64,000 bases of DNA from Mesorhizobium sp. (GTDB taxonomy: Bacteria; Pseudomonadota; Alphaproteobacteria; Rhizobiales; Rhizobiaceae): assembly GCF_004963255.1 (NCBI RefSeq), contig NZ_SUGA01000001.1:372001-436000 (forward strand). Reading direction: 5' to 3'. Positions 8,681 through 17,793 of this stretch are shown piece by piece. How positions within the stretch are numbered: the first letter of the stretch is position 1; every line of letters begins with the position of its first letter. Under the pieces are notes generated by a model. It was not told the origin of the DNA. It worked only from the letters and a program-made list of their open reading frames with translations, and searched no databases. The translations under genes were made by a program, and so were the position numbers.

Positions 8681-8713
8681 TCATGTCAATTGGGAAAATA
8701 ATATCATGACAAT
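8681..8713. promoter_or_regulatory. candidate EnuR operator: direct repeat upstream of ehuA
   Basis: Two near-identical 10-mers, TCATGTCAAT at 8681-8690 and TCATGACAAT at 8704-8713, lie 23 bases apart (about two helical turns) in the AT-rich gap between enuR and ehuA. MocR-type regulators typically bind two direct repeats at such spacing. The TGTCAATTG core recurs inverted in the enuR-doeX gap (10173-10181). Assignment to EnuR is inference. Confidence 0.55.
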
Positions 8714-8761
8714 ATTTCCGGCGTGGCACAATTTCAGGGCAATCTGGACTCCTTTTGTGCA

Positions 8762-10147
8762 TCAGATGGCGAGCAGGAGATGCTCCGGATCGCCGAGCAG
8801 CAGCTTGGCGACAACGCTCAGGCCCGCACGCAGTTCCCCCTCTGTGGTCGATCCGAGCGAGATGCGTACGGCCGGACGCCACGGCGTGTCGGCGATGCGG
8901 AACGAGGTGCCCGGCGCGATCGCCACGCCGCGCAGGCGCGCTTGAGAGACAAAGCTCTCCTCGGCGCGGTCGCCCGGCAGTTCCAGCCACAGATGGAGCC
9001 CGTCCCGGTGGACGCGATGGTCGACGCCCGCCAGGACTTCCGCGGCGATCTCCTGGCGCCGCCTCAACGCCTGGCGTTGCCAGTTGACCAGCTCCATCGC
9101 CGTGCCGTCATTCACCCAGCGTGTGGCGATCTCCGCCACCATCGGCGTCGCCATCCAGTTCGAGACGAGGTGGCGGTTGGCGACGGCGGCCACATAGCGG
9201 TCCGGCACGGCGAGATAGCCGATGCGCAGGCCGGGCACGGTGATCTTGGTGAAGGAGGTGACGTAGAGTGTCCGCTCCGGCGCGAAGGCGGCTACCGCCG
9301 GCGGCCGGCCTTCGACCAGCGGCCCCAGCACATCGTTCTCGATGATGGCGATGTCGTGCTTGCGCGCGACCGCGGCGATCTGCTCGCGGCGAGTGGCGTC
9401 CATCAAGGTCGCCGTGGGGTTGATCACCGACGGCTGCACGAAGACGGCGCGGATGTCCGAGAGACGGCAGGCCTCGTCGAGCGCTTCGGGGATCAGCCCA
9501 TTGCCGTCGATCGGCAGCCCTTCCAGGTTGAAGCCGAGATAGCGCGCGAGCGGCACCAGCGTGTGGTGGCCGATCGCCTCGGTGGCGACGGTCGAGCCGG
9601 GCGGCGCCACGCTCATCAACGCCACCGTCATGCCGGCGGTGGCGCCGTTTGTGAGGCTGATGTTCTGCGGTGACGCCTCCAGCCCGCACAGCTTCAGCCA
9701 CTCGACCGCGACCGCGCGGTGACGCGGGAAAACCATGTTCGGCCGGAACGACAGGGCCGAGCTGGACGGCAGGTTCTCGGCGAGCCAACCCAGCGCCTGC
9801 TTCAATTTCTCCAGATGCATCGGCTCGCAGACCGGCTTCAGGATGGAAAGGTCGATGACCTCGCCCAGCCGTTCCGGGATGTAGGGCGGCTCCGGTTCGC
9901 GGCGCTGTGTCTGCACGAAGCTGCCGCGGCCGACCTCGCCGGAAATCAGCCCGCGGCGGATCAATTCCTCATAGGCGCGGCTGACGGTCTGCACCGAAAG
10001 TTTCAGGTCGTCCGCCAGCCGGCGATGCGTCGGCAGCCGCGTGCCGTTGGCCAGCCGCCCGTCATGGATCGCGCGCGCGAACTGATCGGCCAGCGAGAGA
10101 TAGGCCGGACGACGGATGAGAGCAGGATCTGGCTGCCATAATGTCAT
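8762..10147 (-). CDS. enuR: EnuR, MocR-type (GntR/aminotransferase) regulator of ectoine genes
   Basis: A 461-residue MocR regulator. Residues 12-80 form a GntR-type winged helix (LPTHRRLADDLKLSVQTVSR), followed by a linker and an aminotransferase fold-type I domain. The PLP-binding lysine is K301 in TSFTKITVPGLRIGYL. In studied species EnuR is a repressor released by diaminobutyrate-type inducers bound to PLP. The gene lies just upstream of ehuA on the same strand, with a 136-base gap carrying a direct repeat, and diverges from the Lrp-type gene. Its ATG is followed by ACATTATGG; an 83-base divergent promoter region separates it from doeX. Confidence 0.92.
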   Translation of the reverse strand: MTLWQPDPALIRRPAYLSLADQFARAIHDGRLANGTRLPTHRRLADDLKLSVQTVSRAYEELIRRGLISGEVGRGSFVQTQRREPEPPYIPERLGEVIDLSILKPVCEPMHLEKLKQALGWLAENLPSSSALSFRPNMVFPRHRAVAVEWLKLCGLEASPQNISLTNGATAGMTVALMSVAPPGSTVATEAIGHHTLVPLARYLGFNLEGLPIDGNGLIPEALDEACRLSDIRAVFVQPSVINPTATLMDATRREQIAAVARKHDIAIIENDVLGPLVEGRPPAVAAFAPERTLYVTSFTKITVPGLRIGYLAVPDRYVAAVANRHLVSNWMATPMVAEIATRWVNDGTAMELVNWQRQALRRRQEIAAEVLAGVDHRVHRDGLHLWLELPGDRAEESFVSQARLRGVAIAPGTSFRIADTPWRPAVRISLGSTTEGELRAGLSVVAKLLLGDPEHLLLAI

Positions 10148-10230
10148 GACTTATTAGAGATCGAAATCAGTGCAATTGACAATCGAAATAATGCATCGTC
10201 ATGGTGTCCTGAACGAAAGGCGGATACCGC
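10148..10230. promoter_or_regulatory. divergent promoter region enuR / doeX
   Basis: This 83-base AT-richer gap separates the starts of two divergently read regulators. It contains TGCAATTGACAAT at 10171-10183, whose inverted form TGTCAATTG recurs upstream of ehuA, so both promoters may share a regulator, presumably EnuR. Core promoter boxes are not clear enough to place. Confidence 0.5.
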
Positions 10231-10722
10231 ATGGCGGCAGCGAAGCTCGACCCGATCGATCTCAGGATTCTCGACGCCATCCAGCGCGACGGGCGCATCA
10301 CCAAGCTGGCGCTGGCCGAGAAGGTCGGCCTGTCGCCAACGCCGTGCTGGATGCGGCTGCGCAAGCTGGAGAAAGCCGGCATCATCTCCGGCTATCACGC
10401 CGCGATCGCCATGCGCGTCATCGCGCCGGTGGCGACGGTGCTGATGGAGGTGACGCTGGCCAACCACCGCCAGGCGGATTTCGATCGCTTCGAGCGCGTG
10501 GTGCGCGATGTCCCGGAGATTGTCGCCTGCTGGTCGGTGGGCGGCGGCGTCGATTATGTGCTGAAGGTGATGGCGCGCGACATCGACGCCTACCAGCGGC
10601 TGGTCGACAGCCTGCTCGAACGCGAGATCGGCATCGACCGCTACTTCACCTACATCGTCACCAAGACGGTCAAGGACGAGACCGTGCTGCCGGTGGCCGA
10701 CCTGCTGCCGGAGCAACCTTGA
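10231..10722 (+). CDS. doeX: DoeX-like Lrp/AsnC-family regulator
   Basis: A 163-residue Lrp/AsnC protein. The N-terminal helix-turn-helix runs over residues 7-60 (LDPIDLRILDAIQRDGRITK, then LAEKVGLSPTPCWMRLRKLE). The C-terminal RAM ligand-sensing domain includes VPEIVACWSVGGGVDYVLKV. AsnC-type regulators called DoeX or AsnC accompany ectoine degradation genes in many bacteria and are thought to activate or fine-tune them. It is the first of four plus-strand genes and diverges from enuR. The ATG at 10231 has an AAAGGCGG leader. Confidence 0.9.
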   Translation: MAAAKLDPIDLRILDAIQRDGRITKLALAEKVGLSPTPCWMRLRKLEKAGIISGYHAAIAMRVIAPVATVLMEVTLANHRQADFDRFERVVRDVPEIVACWSVGGGVDYVLKVMARDIDAYQRLVDSLLEREIGIDRYFTYIVTKTVKDETVLPVADLLPEQP

Positions 10723-10755
10723 AGTAGAAGGATTGTCTGCGACAGCCGGCCAATA

Positions 10756-10801
10756 GAGACAATCTCTCTCTATCAGCTTGCCGAAACAGCCTCTTTGTCT
10801 C
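10756..10801. promoter_or_regulatory. candidate inverted-repeat operator upstream of doeC
   Basis: In the 129-base gap between doeX and doeC, GAGACAA (10756-10762) and TTGTCTC (10795-10801) form a perfect 7-bp inverted repeat 39 bases apart, in a run rich in TCTC. Wide-spaced imperfect sites suit an Lrp-type octamer. Binding by DoeX is only a suggestion. Confidence 0.35.
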
Positions 10802-10851
10802 GATCACGCGACTAGTCTCTCCATATCGCCCCGGCACCGGAGACCTGATCG

Positions 10852-12345
10852 ATGTCCGCGCAATTTGCCCGCACCAACCACCATGAAGCGCTCGACCGCC
10901 TCGCCGATCGCCGGCTGTTGCGCGCGCTCGCCTATGTCGATGGCCACTGGACGGCGAGCGAGGCGGCCGAAAGCTTTGAAGTCACCGATCCGGCGACCGG
11001 CGCTACCGTCGCCTTTGTGGCGGCACTCGACGCCGCCCAGACGACGAAGGCGATCAACGCTGCATCCCGCGCGTTTCCTGCCTGGCGCTCTGCCCTGCCG
11101 CAGGAGCGCTCGAAAATCTTGCGAAAATGGTTCGATCTGATCGTCGCAGCCAAGGACGATCTGGCGCTGCTGATGACGCTCGAACAGGGCAAGCCGCTGA
11201 AGGAATCGCTTGGCGAGATCGACTACGCCGCCTCCTTCGTCGAGTGGTATGCCGAGGAAGCGAAACGCCTCAACGCCGAAGGCGTCACCAGCCATCTGCC
11301 GAACGCCGAGATGTCGGTGCGCCGCGAGCCGCTCGGCGTGGTCGGCGTCGTCACGCCCTGGAATTTCCCGTCGGCCATGCTCACCCGCAAGGCCGCGGCT
11401 GCGCTTGCTGCCGGCTGCACGGTGTTGGCGCATCCGTCCTCCGAAACGCCGCTGTCGGCACTGGCGCTGGCCGAGCTCGGCGAGCGCGCTGGGCTGCCGG
11501 CCGGCATCTTCAACGTCGTCACCGGTGACGCGCGCACTATTGTCGGCGCCATGTGCGCCGATGCGCGAGTCCGCGCCATGAGCTTCACCGGCTCGACCGA
11601 AGTCGGCCGGCTGATCGCCGCGCAAAGTGCTGCGACGATGAAGCGCCTGGTGATGGAGCTCGGCGGCCACGCGCCGCTGATCGTCTTCGACGACGCCGAT
11701 ATCGACAAGGCCGTCACGATCGCGCTCGATGCCAAATTCGCCACCTCGGGCCAGGATTGCCTTGCCGCCAACCGCATCTATGTGCAGCGGCCGATCTACG
11801 ACCGCTTCTGCGCCGCTTTCGCGCGCCGCATCGAGAAGCTTCGCGTCGGCAATGGGCTATCCGCGGACGCCGAGATCGGGCCGTTGATGCATGAGCGCGC
11901 GGCCAAGAAGGTCGAGGAACAGGTCGCCGACGCAATCGCTCACGGCGCCCGTTGCCTGACCGGGGGCAAGCGCCACGCTGCCGGCCCGCTGTTCTACCAG
12001 CCGACGCTGCTTGTCGATGTGCCGGACGAAGCGCTGATCATGCGCGAGGAGACGTTTGGGCCGGTCGCCGCTGTGACGCCGTTCGACGATGAGGCGGAAG
12101 TCGTCGCCCGCGCCAACGCCACCGAATATGGCCTCGTCGCCTATGTCGTCACCGAGAACGGCGCCCGGCAGGCGCGCATGGGGCGTGCGCTGGACTACGG
12201 CATGGTCGCGATCAACCGGGTCAAGATCACCGGCGCGCCGATCCCCTTCGGCGGCGTCAAGCAGTCCGGCATCGGCCGCGAAGGTTCGCGCCACGGCCTC
12301 GAAGCCTTTACCGACCTCAAATACCTCTGCCTCGATGTAGCCTAA
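10852..12345 (+). CDS. doeC: DoeC, aldehyde dehydrogenase (aspartate-semialdehyde oxidation in ectoine catabolism)
   Basis: A 497-residue NAD(P)-dependent aldehyde dehydrogenase of the succinate-semialdehyde dehydrogenase type. The cofactor region shows VVTPWNFPSAM and SFTGSTEVGR. The catalytic pair is E269 in MELGGHAP and C303 in TSGQDCLAANR. In ectoine breakdown this member (DoeC) oxidises aspartate semialdehyde, formed by transamination of diaminobutyrate, to aspartate. Sequence alone would read as GabD-like; position between doeX and doeD supports DoeC. It is cytoplasmic. Confidence 0.87.
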   Translation: MSAQFARTNHHEALDRLADRRLLRALAYVDGHWTASEAAESFEVTDPATGATVAFVAALDAAQTTKAINAASRAFPAWRSALPQERSKILRKWFDLIVAAKDDLALLMTLEQGKPLKESLGEIDYAASFVEWYAEEAKRLNAEGVTSHLPNAEMSVRREPLGVVGVVTPWNFPSAMLTRKAAAALAAGCTVLAHPSSETPLSALALAELGERAGLPAGIFNVVTGDARTIVGAMCADARVRAMSFTGSTEVGRLIAAQSAATMKRLVMELGGHAPLIVFDDADIDKAVTIALDAKFATSGQDCLAANRIYVQRPIYDRFCAAFARRIEKLRVGNGLSADAEIGPLMHERAAKKVEEQVADAIAHGARCLTGGKRHAAGPLFYQPTLLVDVPDEALIMREETFGPVAAVTPFDDEAEVVARANATEYGLVAYVVTENGARQARMGRALDYGMVAINRVKITGAPIPFGGVKQSGIGREGSRHGLEAFTDLKYLCLDVA

Positions 12346-12381
12346 GCTGCGCAGGCCCTCATTCTCGTCAGGAGTCAAAAA

Positions 12382-13761
12382 ATGCTCGAACAGTCCAATG
12401 AACTCTCCGCCTGGGATCGCGACCACTTCTTCCATCCATCGACGCATATGGGCACGCATGCTCGCGGTGAATCGCCGGCCCGCATCATGGCGGGCGGCGA
12501 GGGCGTCACCGTCTGGGACAACACCGGCAAGAAGAGCATCGATGCCTTCGCCGGCCTCTATTGCGTCAATGTCGGCTACGGCCGCCAGAAGATCGCCGAC
12601 GCCATCGCAAGCCAAGCGAAGAACCTCGCCTACTACCACGCCTATGTCGGCCACGGCACCGAGGCCTCGATAACCCTCGCGAAGATGATCATCGATCGCG
12701 CGCCGGAGGGCATGAGCCGAGTCTATTTCGGCCTTTCCGGCTCCGATGCCAACGAGACCAACATCAAGCTGATCTGGTACTACAACAACGTTCTCGGGCG
12801 GCCGGAAAAGAAGAAGATCATCTCGCGCTGGCGCGGCTATCACGGCTCGGGCGTGATGACCGGCTCGCTGACCGGGCTCGAGCTGTTCCACAACGCCTTC
12901 GACCTGCCGCGCGCGCCGATCCTGCACACCGAGGCGCCCTATTATTTCCGCCGCGCCGACCGCTCGATGAGCGAGGAGCAGTTCTCGCAGCATTGCGCCG
13001 ACAAGCTCGAGGAGATGATCCTCGCCGAAGGCCCGGACACGGTCGCCGCCTTTATCGGTGAGCCGATCCTCGGCACCGGCGGCATCGTGCCGCCGCCGGC
13101 TGGGTACTGGCAGAAGATCCAGGCCGTGCTGAACAAATATGACGTGCTGCTCGTCGCCGACGAGGTGGTGACCGGCTTCGGCCGTCTCGGCACCATGTTC
13201 GGCTCCGACCATTACGGCATCAAGCCGGACCTGATCACCATCGCCAAGGGCCTGACCTCGGCCTATGCGCCGCTCTCCGGCGTCATCGTCTCCGACAAGG
13301 TCTGGCAGGTGCTGGTCAAGGGTTCCGACAAGCTTGGCTCGCTCGGCCATGGCTGGACCTATTCGGCGCACCCGATCTGCGTTGCCGCGGGCGTCGCCAA
13401 TCTAGAACTGATCGACGAGATGGACCTGGTGCGGAATGCCGGCGAGACCGGCGCCTATTTCCGCGCCGAGCTCGCCAAGGCCGTCGGCGGCCACAGGAAT
13501 GTCGGCGAGGTGCGCGGCGACGGCATGCTGGCCGCGGTCGAGTTCGTCAAGGACCGCGACGACCGCGTCTTCTTCGATCCCGCGCTGAAGGTCGGGCCGC
13601 AGATCGCCACGGCGCTTGCCGCCAGCGGCGTCATCGGTCGCGCCATGCCGCAGGGCGACATCCTCGGCTTCGCGCCGCCGCTCTGCCTGACGCGCGAGGA
13701 GGCCGACATTGTCGTCGAAAAGACCGCCGACGCGGTGAACAGCGTCCTCGCCAGCATCTGA
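12382..13761 (+). CDS. doeD: DoeD, class III aminotransferase (diaminobutyrate transaminase)
   Basis: A 459-residue PLP aminotransferase of class III (omega-transaminase type). The PLP lysine is K289 in ITIAKGLTSAYAPLSG, preceded by the aspartate-bearing VLLVADEVVTGFGR. The phosphate-loop region reads FGLSGSDANETNIKL. In this setting it should transfer the gamma-amino group of 2,4-diaminobutyrate, yielding aspartate semialdehyde for DoeC. It starts 36 bases after doeC behind AGGAG. Related enzymes in other operons use GABA, pyruvate or putrescine, so specificity rests on context. Confidence 0.88.
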   Translation: MLEQSNELSAWDRDHFFHPSTHMGTHARGESPARIMAGGEGVTVWDNTGKKSIDAFAGLYCVNVGYGRQKIADAIASQAKNLAYYHAYVGHGTEASITLAKMIIDRAPEGMSRVYFGLSGSDANETNIKLIWYYNNVLGRPEKKKIISRWRGYHGSGVMTGSLTGLELFHNAFDLPRAPILHTEAPYYFRRADRSMSEEQFSQHCADKLEEMILAEGPDTVAAFIGEPILGTGGIVPPPAGYWQKIQAVLNKYDVLLVADEVVTGFGRLGTMFGSDHYGIKPDLITIAKGLTSAYAPLSGVIVSDKVWQVLVKGSDKLGSLGHGWTYSAHPICVAAGVANLELIDEMDLVRNAGETGAYFRAELAKAVGGHRNVGEVRGDGMLAAVEFVKDRDDRVFFDPALKVGPQIATALAASGVIGRAMPQGDILGFAPPLCLTREEADIVVEKTADAVNSVLASI

Positions 13762-13783
13762 GAAGCGACATCCGAGAAACGAC

Positions 13784-14884
13784 ATGAATGCCATGACCAG
13801 AACCGTTCCCGCCACCATGGCCGCCGTGCAGCTTACCGGGCACGGCGGCTTGGAGAAGCTCGTCTACCGCACCGATGTGAAGGTGCCGGCACCTGCCGCC
13901 GGCGAAGTGCTGGTCAAGGTCAGCGCCTGCGGCATGAACAACACCGACGTGTGGGTGCGCCAGGGCGCCTATGGCACGGAGGAGGATGCGGCCGCGGTAT
14001 CGACCTGGCGCCGGCAAGGCAACACGCTCACCTTCCCGCGCATCCAGGGCACCGACACGGTGGGCACGATCGTCGCCGTCGGCGACGGCGTGCCTGCCGA
14101 CCGCGTCGGCGAACGGGTGATGGTCGACTTCTCGATCTACAACCGCGACGACGATTCGCTGGCCGACATCGACTATATGGGCCATGGGCGCGACGGCGGT
14201 TACGCCGAATACCAGGCGCTGCCGGCCGAGAACGCGCATGTCGTCGACACCGAGCTGAGCGATGTCGAGCTCGCCACCTTCTGCTGCGCCTATCTCACCG
14301 GCGAGCAGATGCTGGAGCGCGCGGCGCTGAAGGCCGGTGAGCGCGTGCTGGTCACCGGCGCCTCCGGCGGCGTCGGCTCCGGCATCGTGCAATTGGCAAG
14401 GGCGCGCGGCGCCGTCCCCTATGCCATTGTCGGCAAGGGCAAGGAGCAGGCCGTGCTCGACATCGGCGCCGAAAAGGTGATCACGCGCGGCGTGGCCGAC
14501 CTGCCCGCCGCCGTCAACGAAGCGACCGGCGGCCAGCCCATCGACGTGGTCGCCGACCTCGTCGGCGGCGCCATCTTCAACGACCTGCTGCGCATCCTGC
14601 GGCCCGAGGGCCGCTACACCACGGCGGGCGCCATTGCCGGGCCGGTCGTGCAGCTGGATCTGCGCACCATGTATCTGAAGCAGCTCCAGCTCCACGGTTC
14701 GAGCCAGGGCACGCGCGCCGACTTCCGCCGCATCGTCCGCTACATCGAGGAAAAGAAGATCAAGCCGCTGGTCGGCGGGATCTACAAATTGTCGGACTTC
14801 CACCGCGCCCAGACTGACTTCATGGGCAAGGACTTTGTCGGCAAGCTGGTCGTGGTGCCGGATGCGATGTGGAGCGGCGCCTGA
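13784..14884 (+). CDS. MDR-family alcohol dehydrogenase / quinone oxidoreductase-like protein
   Basis: A 366-residue medium-chain dehydrogenase/reductase. The nucleotide-binding motif GASGGVGSGIVQLA and the catalytic-domain start GEVLVKVSACGMNNTDVWVR are clear. The second position after ACG is MNNTD rather than the zinc-binding pattern of classical alcohol dehydrogenases, so it may be a zinc-free quinone oxidoreductase-like enzyme. It lies 22 bases after doeD and is probably cotranscribed. Its role in ectoine or hydroxyectoine use is not known to me; reduction or oxidation of a semialdehyde is possible. A second ATG 11 codons in (MAAVQLTG) is an alternative start. Confidence 0.8.
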   Translation: MNAMTRTVPATMAAVQLTGHGGLEKLVYRTDVKVPAPAAGEVLVKVSACGMNNTDVWVRQGAYGTEEDAAAVSTWRRQGNTLTFPRIQGTDTVGTIVAVGDGVPADRVGERVMVDFSIYNRDDDSLADIDYMGHGRDGGYAEYQALPAENAHVVDTELSDVELATFCCAYLTGEQMLERAALKAGERVLVTGASGGVGSGIVQLARARGAVPYAIVGKGKEQAVLDIGAEKVITRGVADLPAAVNEATGGQPIDVVADLVGGAIFNDLLRILRPEGRYTTAGAIAGPVVQLDLRTMYLKQLQLHGSSQGTRADFRRIVRYIEEKKIKPLVGGIYKLSDFHRAQTDFMGKDFVGKLVVVPDAMWSGA

Positions 14885-15227
14885 TCCTGAAGGGAGCGCC
14901 CGGCGCGGCTTCAGCCGCCGCTATATCCAGCGCGGCGACTGCGGACGGCAAGCCGATATACGCCGGGAAGTAAACGCCTTCCAGGCGTGCGTGTTCGAGG
15001 ACGCCCGGACAAACCGGGGCGTCCTCGCCTCGCAGTCGGCGATGCGCTTGCCCAGGTCATTGCGGCGTCCGGGCCTCTGAGCTATTTTAGCAGTTTATTG
15101 GATACGCCTGCCTGCCATCACGGGCGCGTTCCTTGCCGCCTTGGCAGATTGTGAAGTCTTTAACAGACCGCGATGCTGCAAGCTGAATTCTTGTGGCTGA
15201 CAGGTCATAGCGGTTGGGGATTTTGCC
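14885..15227. other. intergenic region after the ectoine genes
   Basis: This 343-base region holds no supported gene. Two hairpins are present: ACGCCT/AGGCGT at 14974-14988 and a 10-bp perfect stem at 14997-15026. The rest should contain the promoter of the caspase-like gene at 15228, but no clear boxes were identified. Confidence 0.6.
14997..15026 (+). terminator. hairpin, probable transcription end of the doe genes
   Basis: GAGGACGCCC and GGGCGTCCTC form a perfect 10-bp stem around a 10-base loop, about 110 bases after the dehydrogenase stop. No T tract follows, so it may be Rho-assisted or act as a 3' stabiliser. Confidence 0.5.
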
Positions 15228-17777
15228 ATGCTGCAACGCTACGCGCTGATTGCGGCCTTGATCGTCGTGGGCCTCACGACGGTGCAGGCCCAGGCCGATC
15301 GAAGGGTTGCGCTTGTCATCGGCAATTCGCAATACCGCGAAATCCCGGCGCTCAAGAATCCCGACAAGGATGCCGAGGATGTGTCGAACACGTTCCGGCA
15401 GGCCGGATTCGATGTGTTCGTCGCCAAGGACCTGACCAAGCTCCAGTTCGAGAAGGAGTTCCGCAATTACCTCGCGGCGGCGGACGGCGCGGATCTGGCG
15501 GTCGTCTATTATTCGGGCCACGGCTTTCAGATCGGCGGCGAGAACTTCCTGATCCCGGTCGATGCGTCGCTCAAGGCTGCGGCCGACATCGAGGTCCAGG
15601 CGGTGAAGCTCGACGATGTCCTGCAGCAATTGCGCGCCAAATCGAAGATCCAGGTGATCATCCTCGATGCCTGCCGCAACAATCCTTTCCCGCGCAAGGA
15701 TTACTGGCTGCGCGACCAGTTGATCGCGGCCGGCGGCACCGGCCTTGCGCAGGTGAAGAGCTCGCTGAACACGCTGATCGCCTTCGCCACCGAGCCCGGC
15801 GCCGTCGCCTATGACGGCTCCGGCAATCTCAGCCCCTTCTCATCCGCCTTCTCCCGCCGCGCGCTGGCGCCGAACCAGGAGATACGCTCCGTGATGGCGG
15901 CCGTGCGTCGCGATGTGGTCGAGGTCACCAAGGGGACGCAGGTTCCGTGGGAGAATTCCTCGCTGATCGACGAGGTGGTGCTGATGCGCCGAGCCAGCCG
16001 GCCGGCTTTGCCGCCGGTGCTGGAAAAGACGGTGCCGTCGGGAGTCGGGCCGGTCGCGCTCGACCTGCCCGTGCCCGTCGATGTCGACGGCGGCGCCATC
16101 ACCATCAGCATCGAAAGGCCGCCGGAGCTGGGGCATCTGATCCTGGACGGCAAGCCGGTCGCGACGGGCCAGCCGATAGAGGGCAAGGATCTGCCGCGGG
16201 TCCAGATGGACGTGCCGAAGGTCGCCGACGCCGAGGACCAGGTCGATATGCTGGCCTATGCCACGCATGACGAATGGGGCGGCGGATCGCAAGGCATACT
16301 GGTGTTCCGGGTCAAGAACGGCGACGGCGCCGCCGGCAAGCAGCTCGTGGCCTCGCTGGAGTCCGAGCAGAAGCAGCAGGTGGTGGAGCGCGGCATCCAC
16401 ATCGCCGGCGCCGCCGACGCGATCGAGAACCATGACGTGGACGTTCCGGTCGGTGTCGGTCCGGTCCCGCTGAAGCTGGATTTGCCGACCAAGGATCCGG
16501 CGGTCAGCGTGAAGCTCGCGAGCTATCCGGCAACCGGGACGCTGTCCCTGCCGGATCGGACCCTGTCGCCGCAGTCGAGCCTGACGGCCGATGAAGTCGA
16601 TAAACTGCGCTACGAGCCGCAGATAGGCACGGTCCAGCCATTGATCGTCGGCGTCGAAATCACGGCCGACAACACACCGTCAAAGCCGGCGACGATGAAG
16701 CTGTCGCCCAGTGTCGATCCGTGCGACCAGAAGGCAGGCGAGCCTTTAGACTTGCAGGGCGTCGTCCCCGGCCTGTTGCCGAATGAGATCGGCGCCGGCG
16801 CGGTGGACGCCTGCCGGGCGGCGGTGAAGGCCTATCCCGATGTCGCGCGTTTCCACTACGAACTCGGCCGCGCGCTGCTCGCCGCCGGCAAGGTCGACGA
16901 GGCGAAGAAGGCGATCCAGGTCGCCGCCGACAAGGGACATGTCCGCGCTGTGTTCGAGCTCGGCTATCTCAACGCAACCGGGACGGGTATGCCAGCCAAC
17001 CGCAAGCAGGCCAACACTTTCTATGCGGCGGCGTCCGACAAGGGCGATCCTTATGGCATGACCTCATGGGGCCGCGCTTTGTTCAACGGCTACGGTGTAG
17101 ACCGCGATACCGGCAAGGGGCTTGACCTGCTGCTCAAGGCGGCGGCGATGGGCCATACCTACGCGATGAACGATCTTGCGGCGATCTTCACTGAGGGCCG
17201 CAACGGCGTGCCGGCAGATCCGGCGCGCGCGGTGGCCTTCCTCAAAGCTGGCGTGGAGCGGCAGGATATGTATTCGATGAACCTGCTCGGCCGCAATTAT
17301 CTCGCCGGCACGGGGGTCGAGAAGGACCCCAAGGCCGCCCTCTCGCTGTTCCAGAAGTCTATGGATCTCGGCCAGCCCTATGCGCCCGGCAGCCTTGCCC
17401 GCATGTACAGGGATGGAGTCGGCGTTCAGCAGGATCTGGCCGAAGCGCAAAGGCTTTTCGAGCTGGCGACCGACCGTGGCGATCAGTCGGCCGCCTATGA
17501 TCGCGCGGCGCTGGAGATGCAAAGGGGCGACAAGGCCAATCAGGCGGTGGCCGCGCGCTACCTTGCTTTCGCAGCCGCGCTAGATCTTCGCAACGAAATC
17601 CCGGACGCAAAGGCGACGCTCGCGAAATTCGGCGCGAAGGCGAAGACAGCGGCTCTGAAACAGATGCGTGGGGAACTCAAATCGAAGATTTCGGCGGACG
17701 GCTCGTTGGACGATCAACTGGTCAAGACGGCCAGGGCGGTCTGGGAACAAGCCAATCCGCGCCGGGACTTGTTCTGA
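15228..17777 (+). CDS. exported caspase-like (peptidase C14) protein with Sel1-like repeats
   Basis: An 849-residue protein with a signal peptide (residues 1-23, ending AQA). The caspase-like domain covers about 25-250, with the catalytic pair H98 in VYYSGHGF and C149 in IILDACRNNPF. A middle region (about 260-500) has two cadherin-like or beta-rich segments that begin alike (VGPVALDLPVPV and VGPVPLKLDLPT). The C-terminal third (about 520-790) is a chain of Sel1-like/TPR repeats, for example GYLNATGTGMPANRKQA and GRNYLAGTGVEKDPKAA. It probably acts in the periplasm. No substrate can be named. The ATG at 15228 gives an immediate signal peptide. A small lipoprotein gene follows closely. Confidence 0.85.
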   Translation: MLQRYALIAALIVVGLTTVQAQADRRVALVIGNSQYREIPALKNPDKDAEDVSNTFRQAGFDVFVAKDLTKLQFEKEFRNYLAAADGADLAVVYYSGHGFQIGGENFLIPVDASLKAAADIEVQAVKLDDVLQQLRAKSKIQVIILDACRNNPFPRKDYWLRDQLIAAGGTGLAQVKSSLNTLIAFATEPGAVAYDGSGNLSPFSSAFSRRALAPNQEIRSVMAAVRRDVVEVTKGTQVPWENSSLIDEVVLMRRASRPALPPVLEKTVPSGVGPVALDLPVPVDVDGGAITISIERPPELGHLILDGKPVATGQPIEGKDLPRVQMDVPKVADAEDQVDMLAYATHDEWGGGSQGILVFRVKNGDGAAGKQLVASLESEQKQQVVERGIHIAGAADAIENHDVDVPVGVGPVPLKLDLPTKDPAVSVKLASYPATGTLSLPDRTLSPQSSLTADEVDKLRYEPQIGTVQPLIVGVEITADNTPSKPATMKLSPSVDPCDQKAGEPLDLQGVVPGLLPNEIGAGAVDACRAAVKAYPDVARFHYELGRALLAAGKVDEAKKAIQVAADKGHVRAVFELGYLNATGTGMPANRKQANTFYAAASDKGDPYGMTSWGRALFNGYGVDRDTGKGLDLLLKAAAMGHTYAMNDLAAIFTEGRNGVPADPARAVAFLKAGVERQDMYSMNLLGRNYLAGTGVEKDPKAALSLFQKSMDLGQPYAPGSLARMYRDGVGVQQDLAEAQRLFELATDRGDQSAAYDRAALEMQRGDKANQAVAARYLAFAAALDLRNEIPDAKATLAKFGAKAKTAALKQMRGELKSKISADGSLDDQLVKTARAVWEQANPRRDLF

Positions 17778-17793
17778 TCAACAGGAGGCAAAA

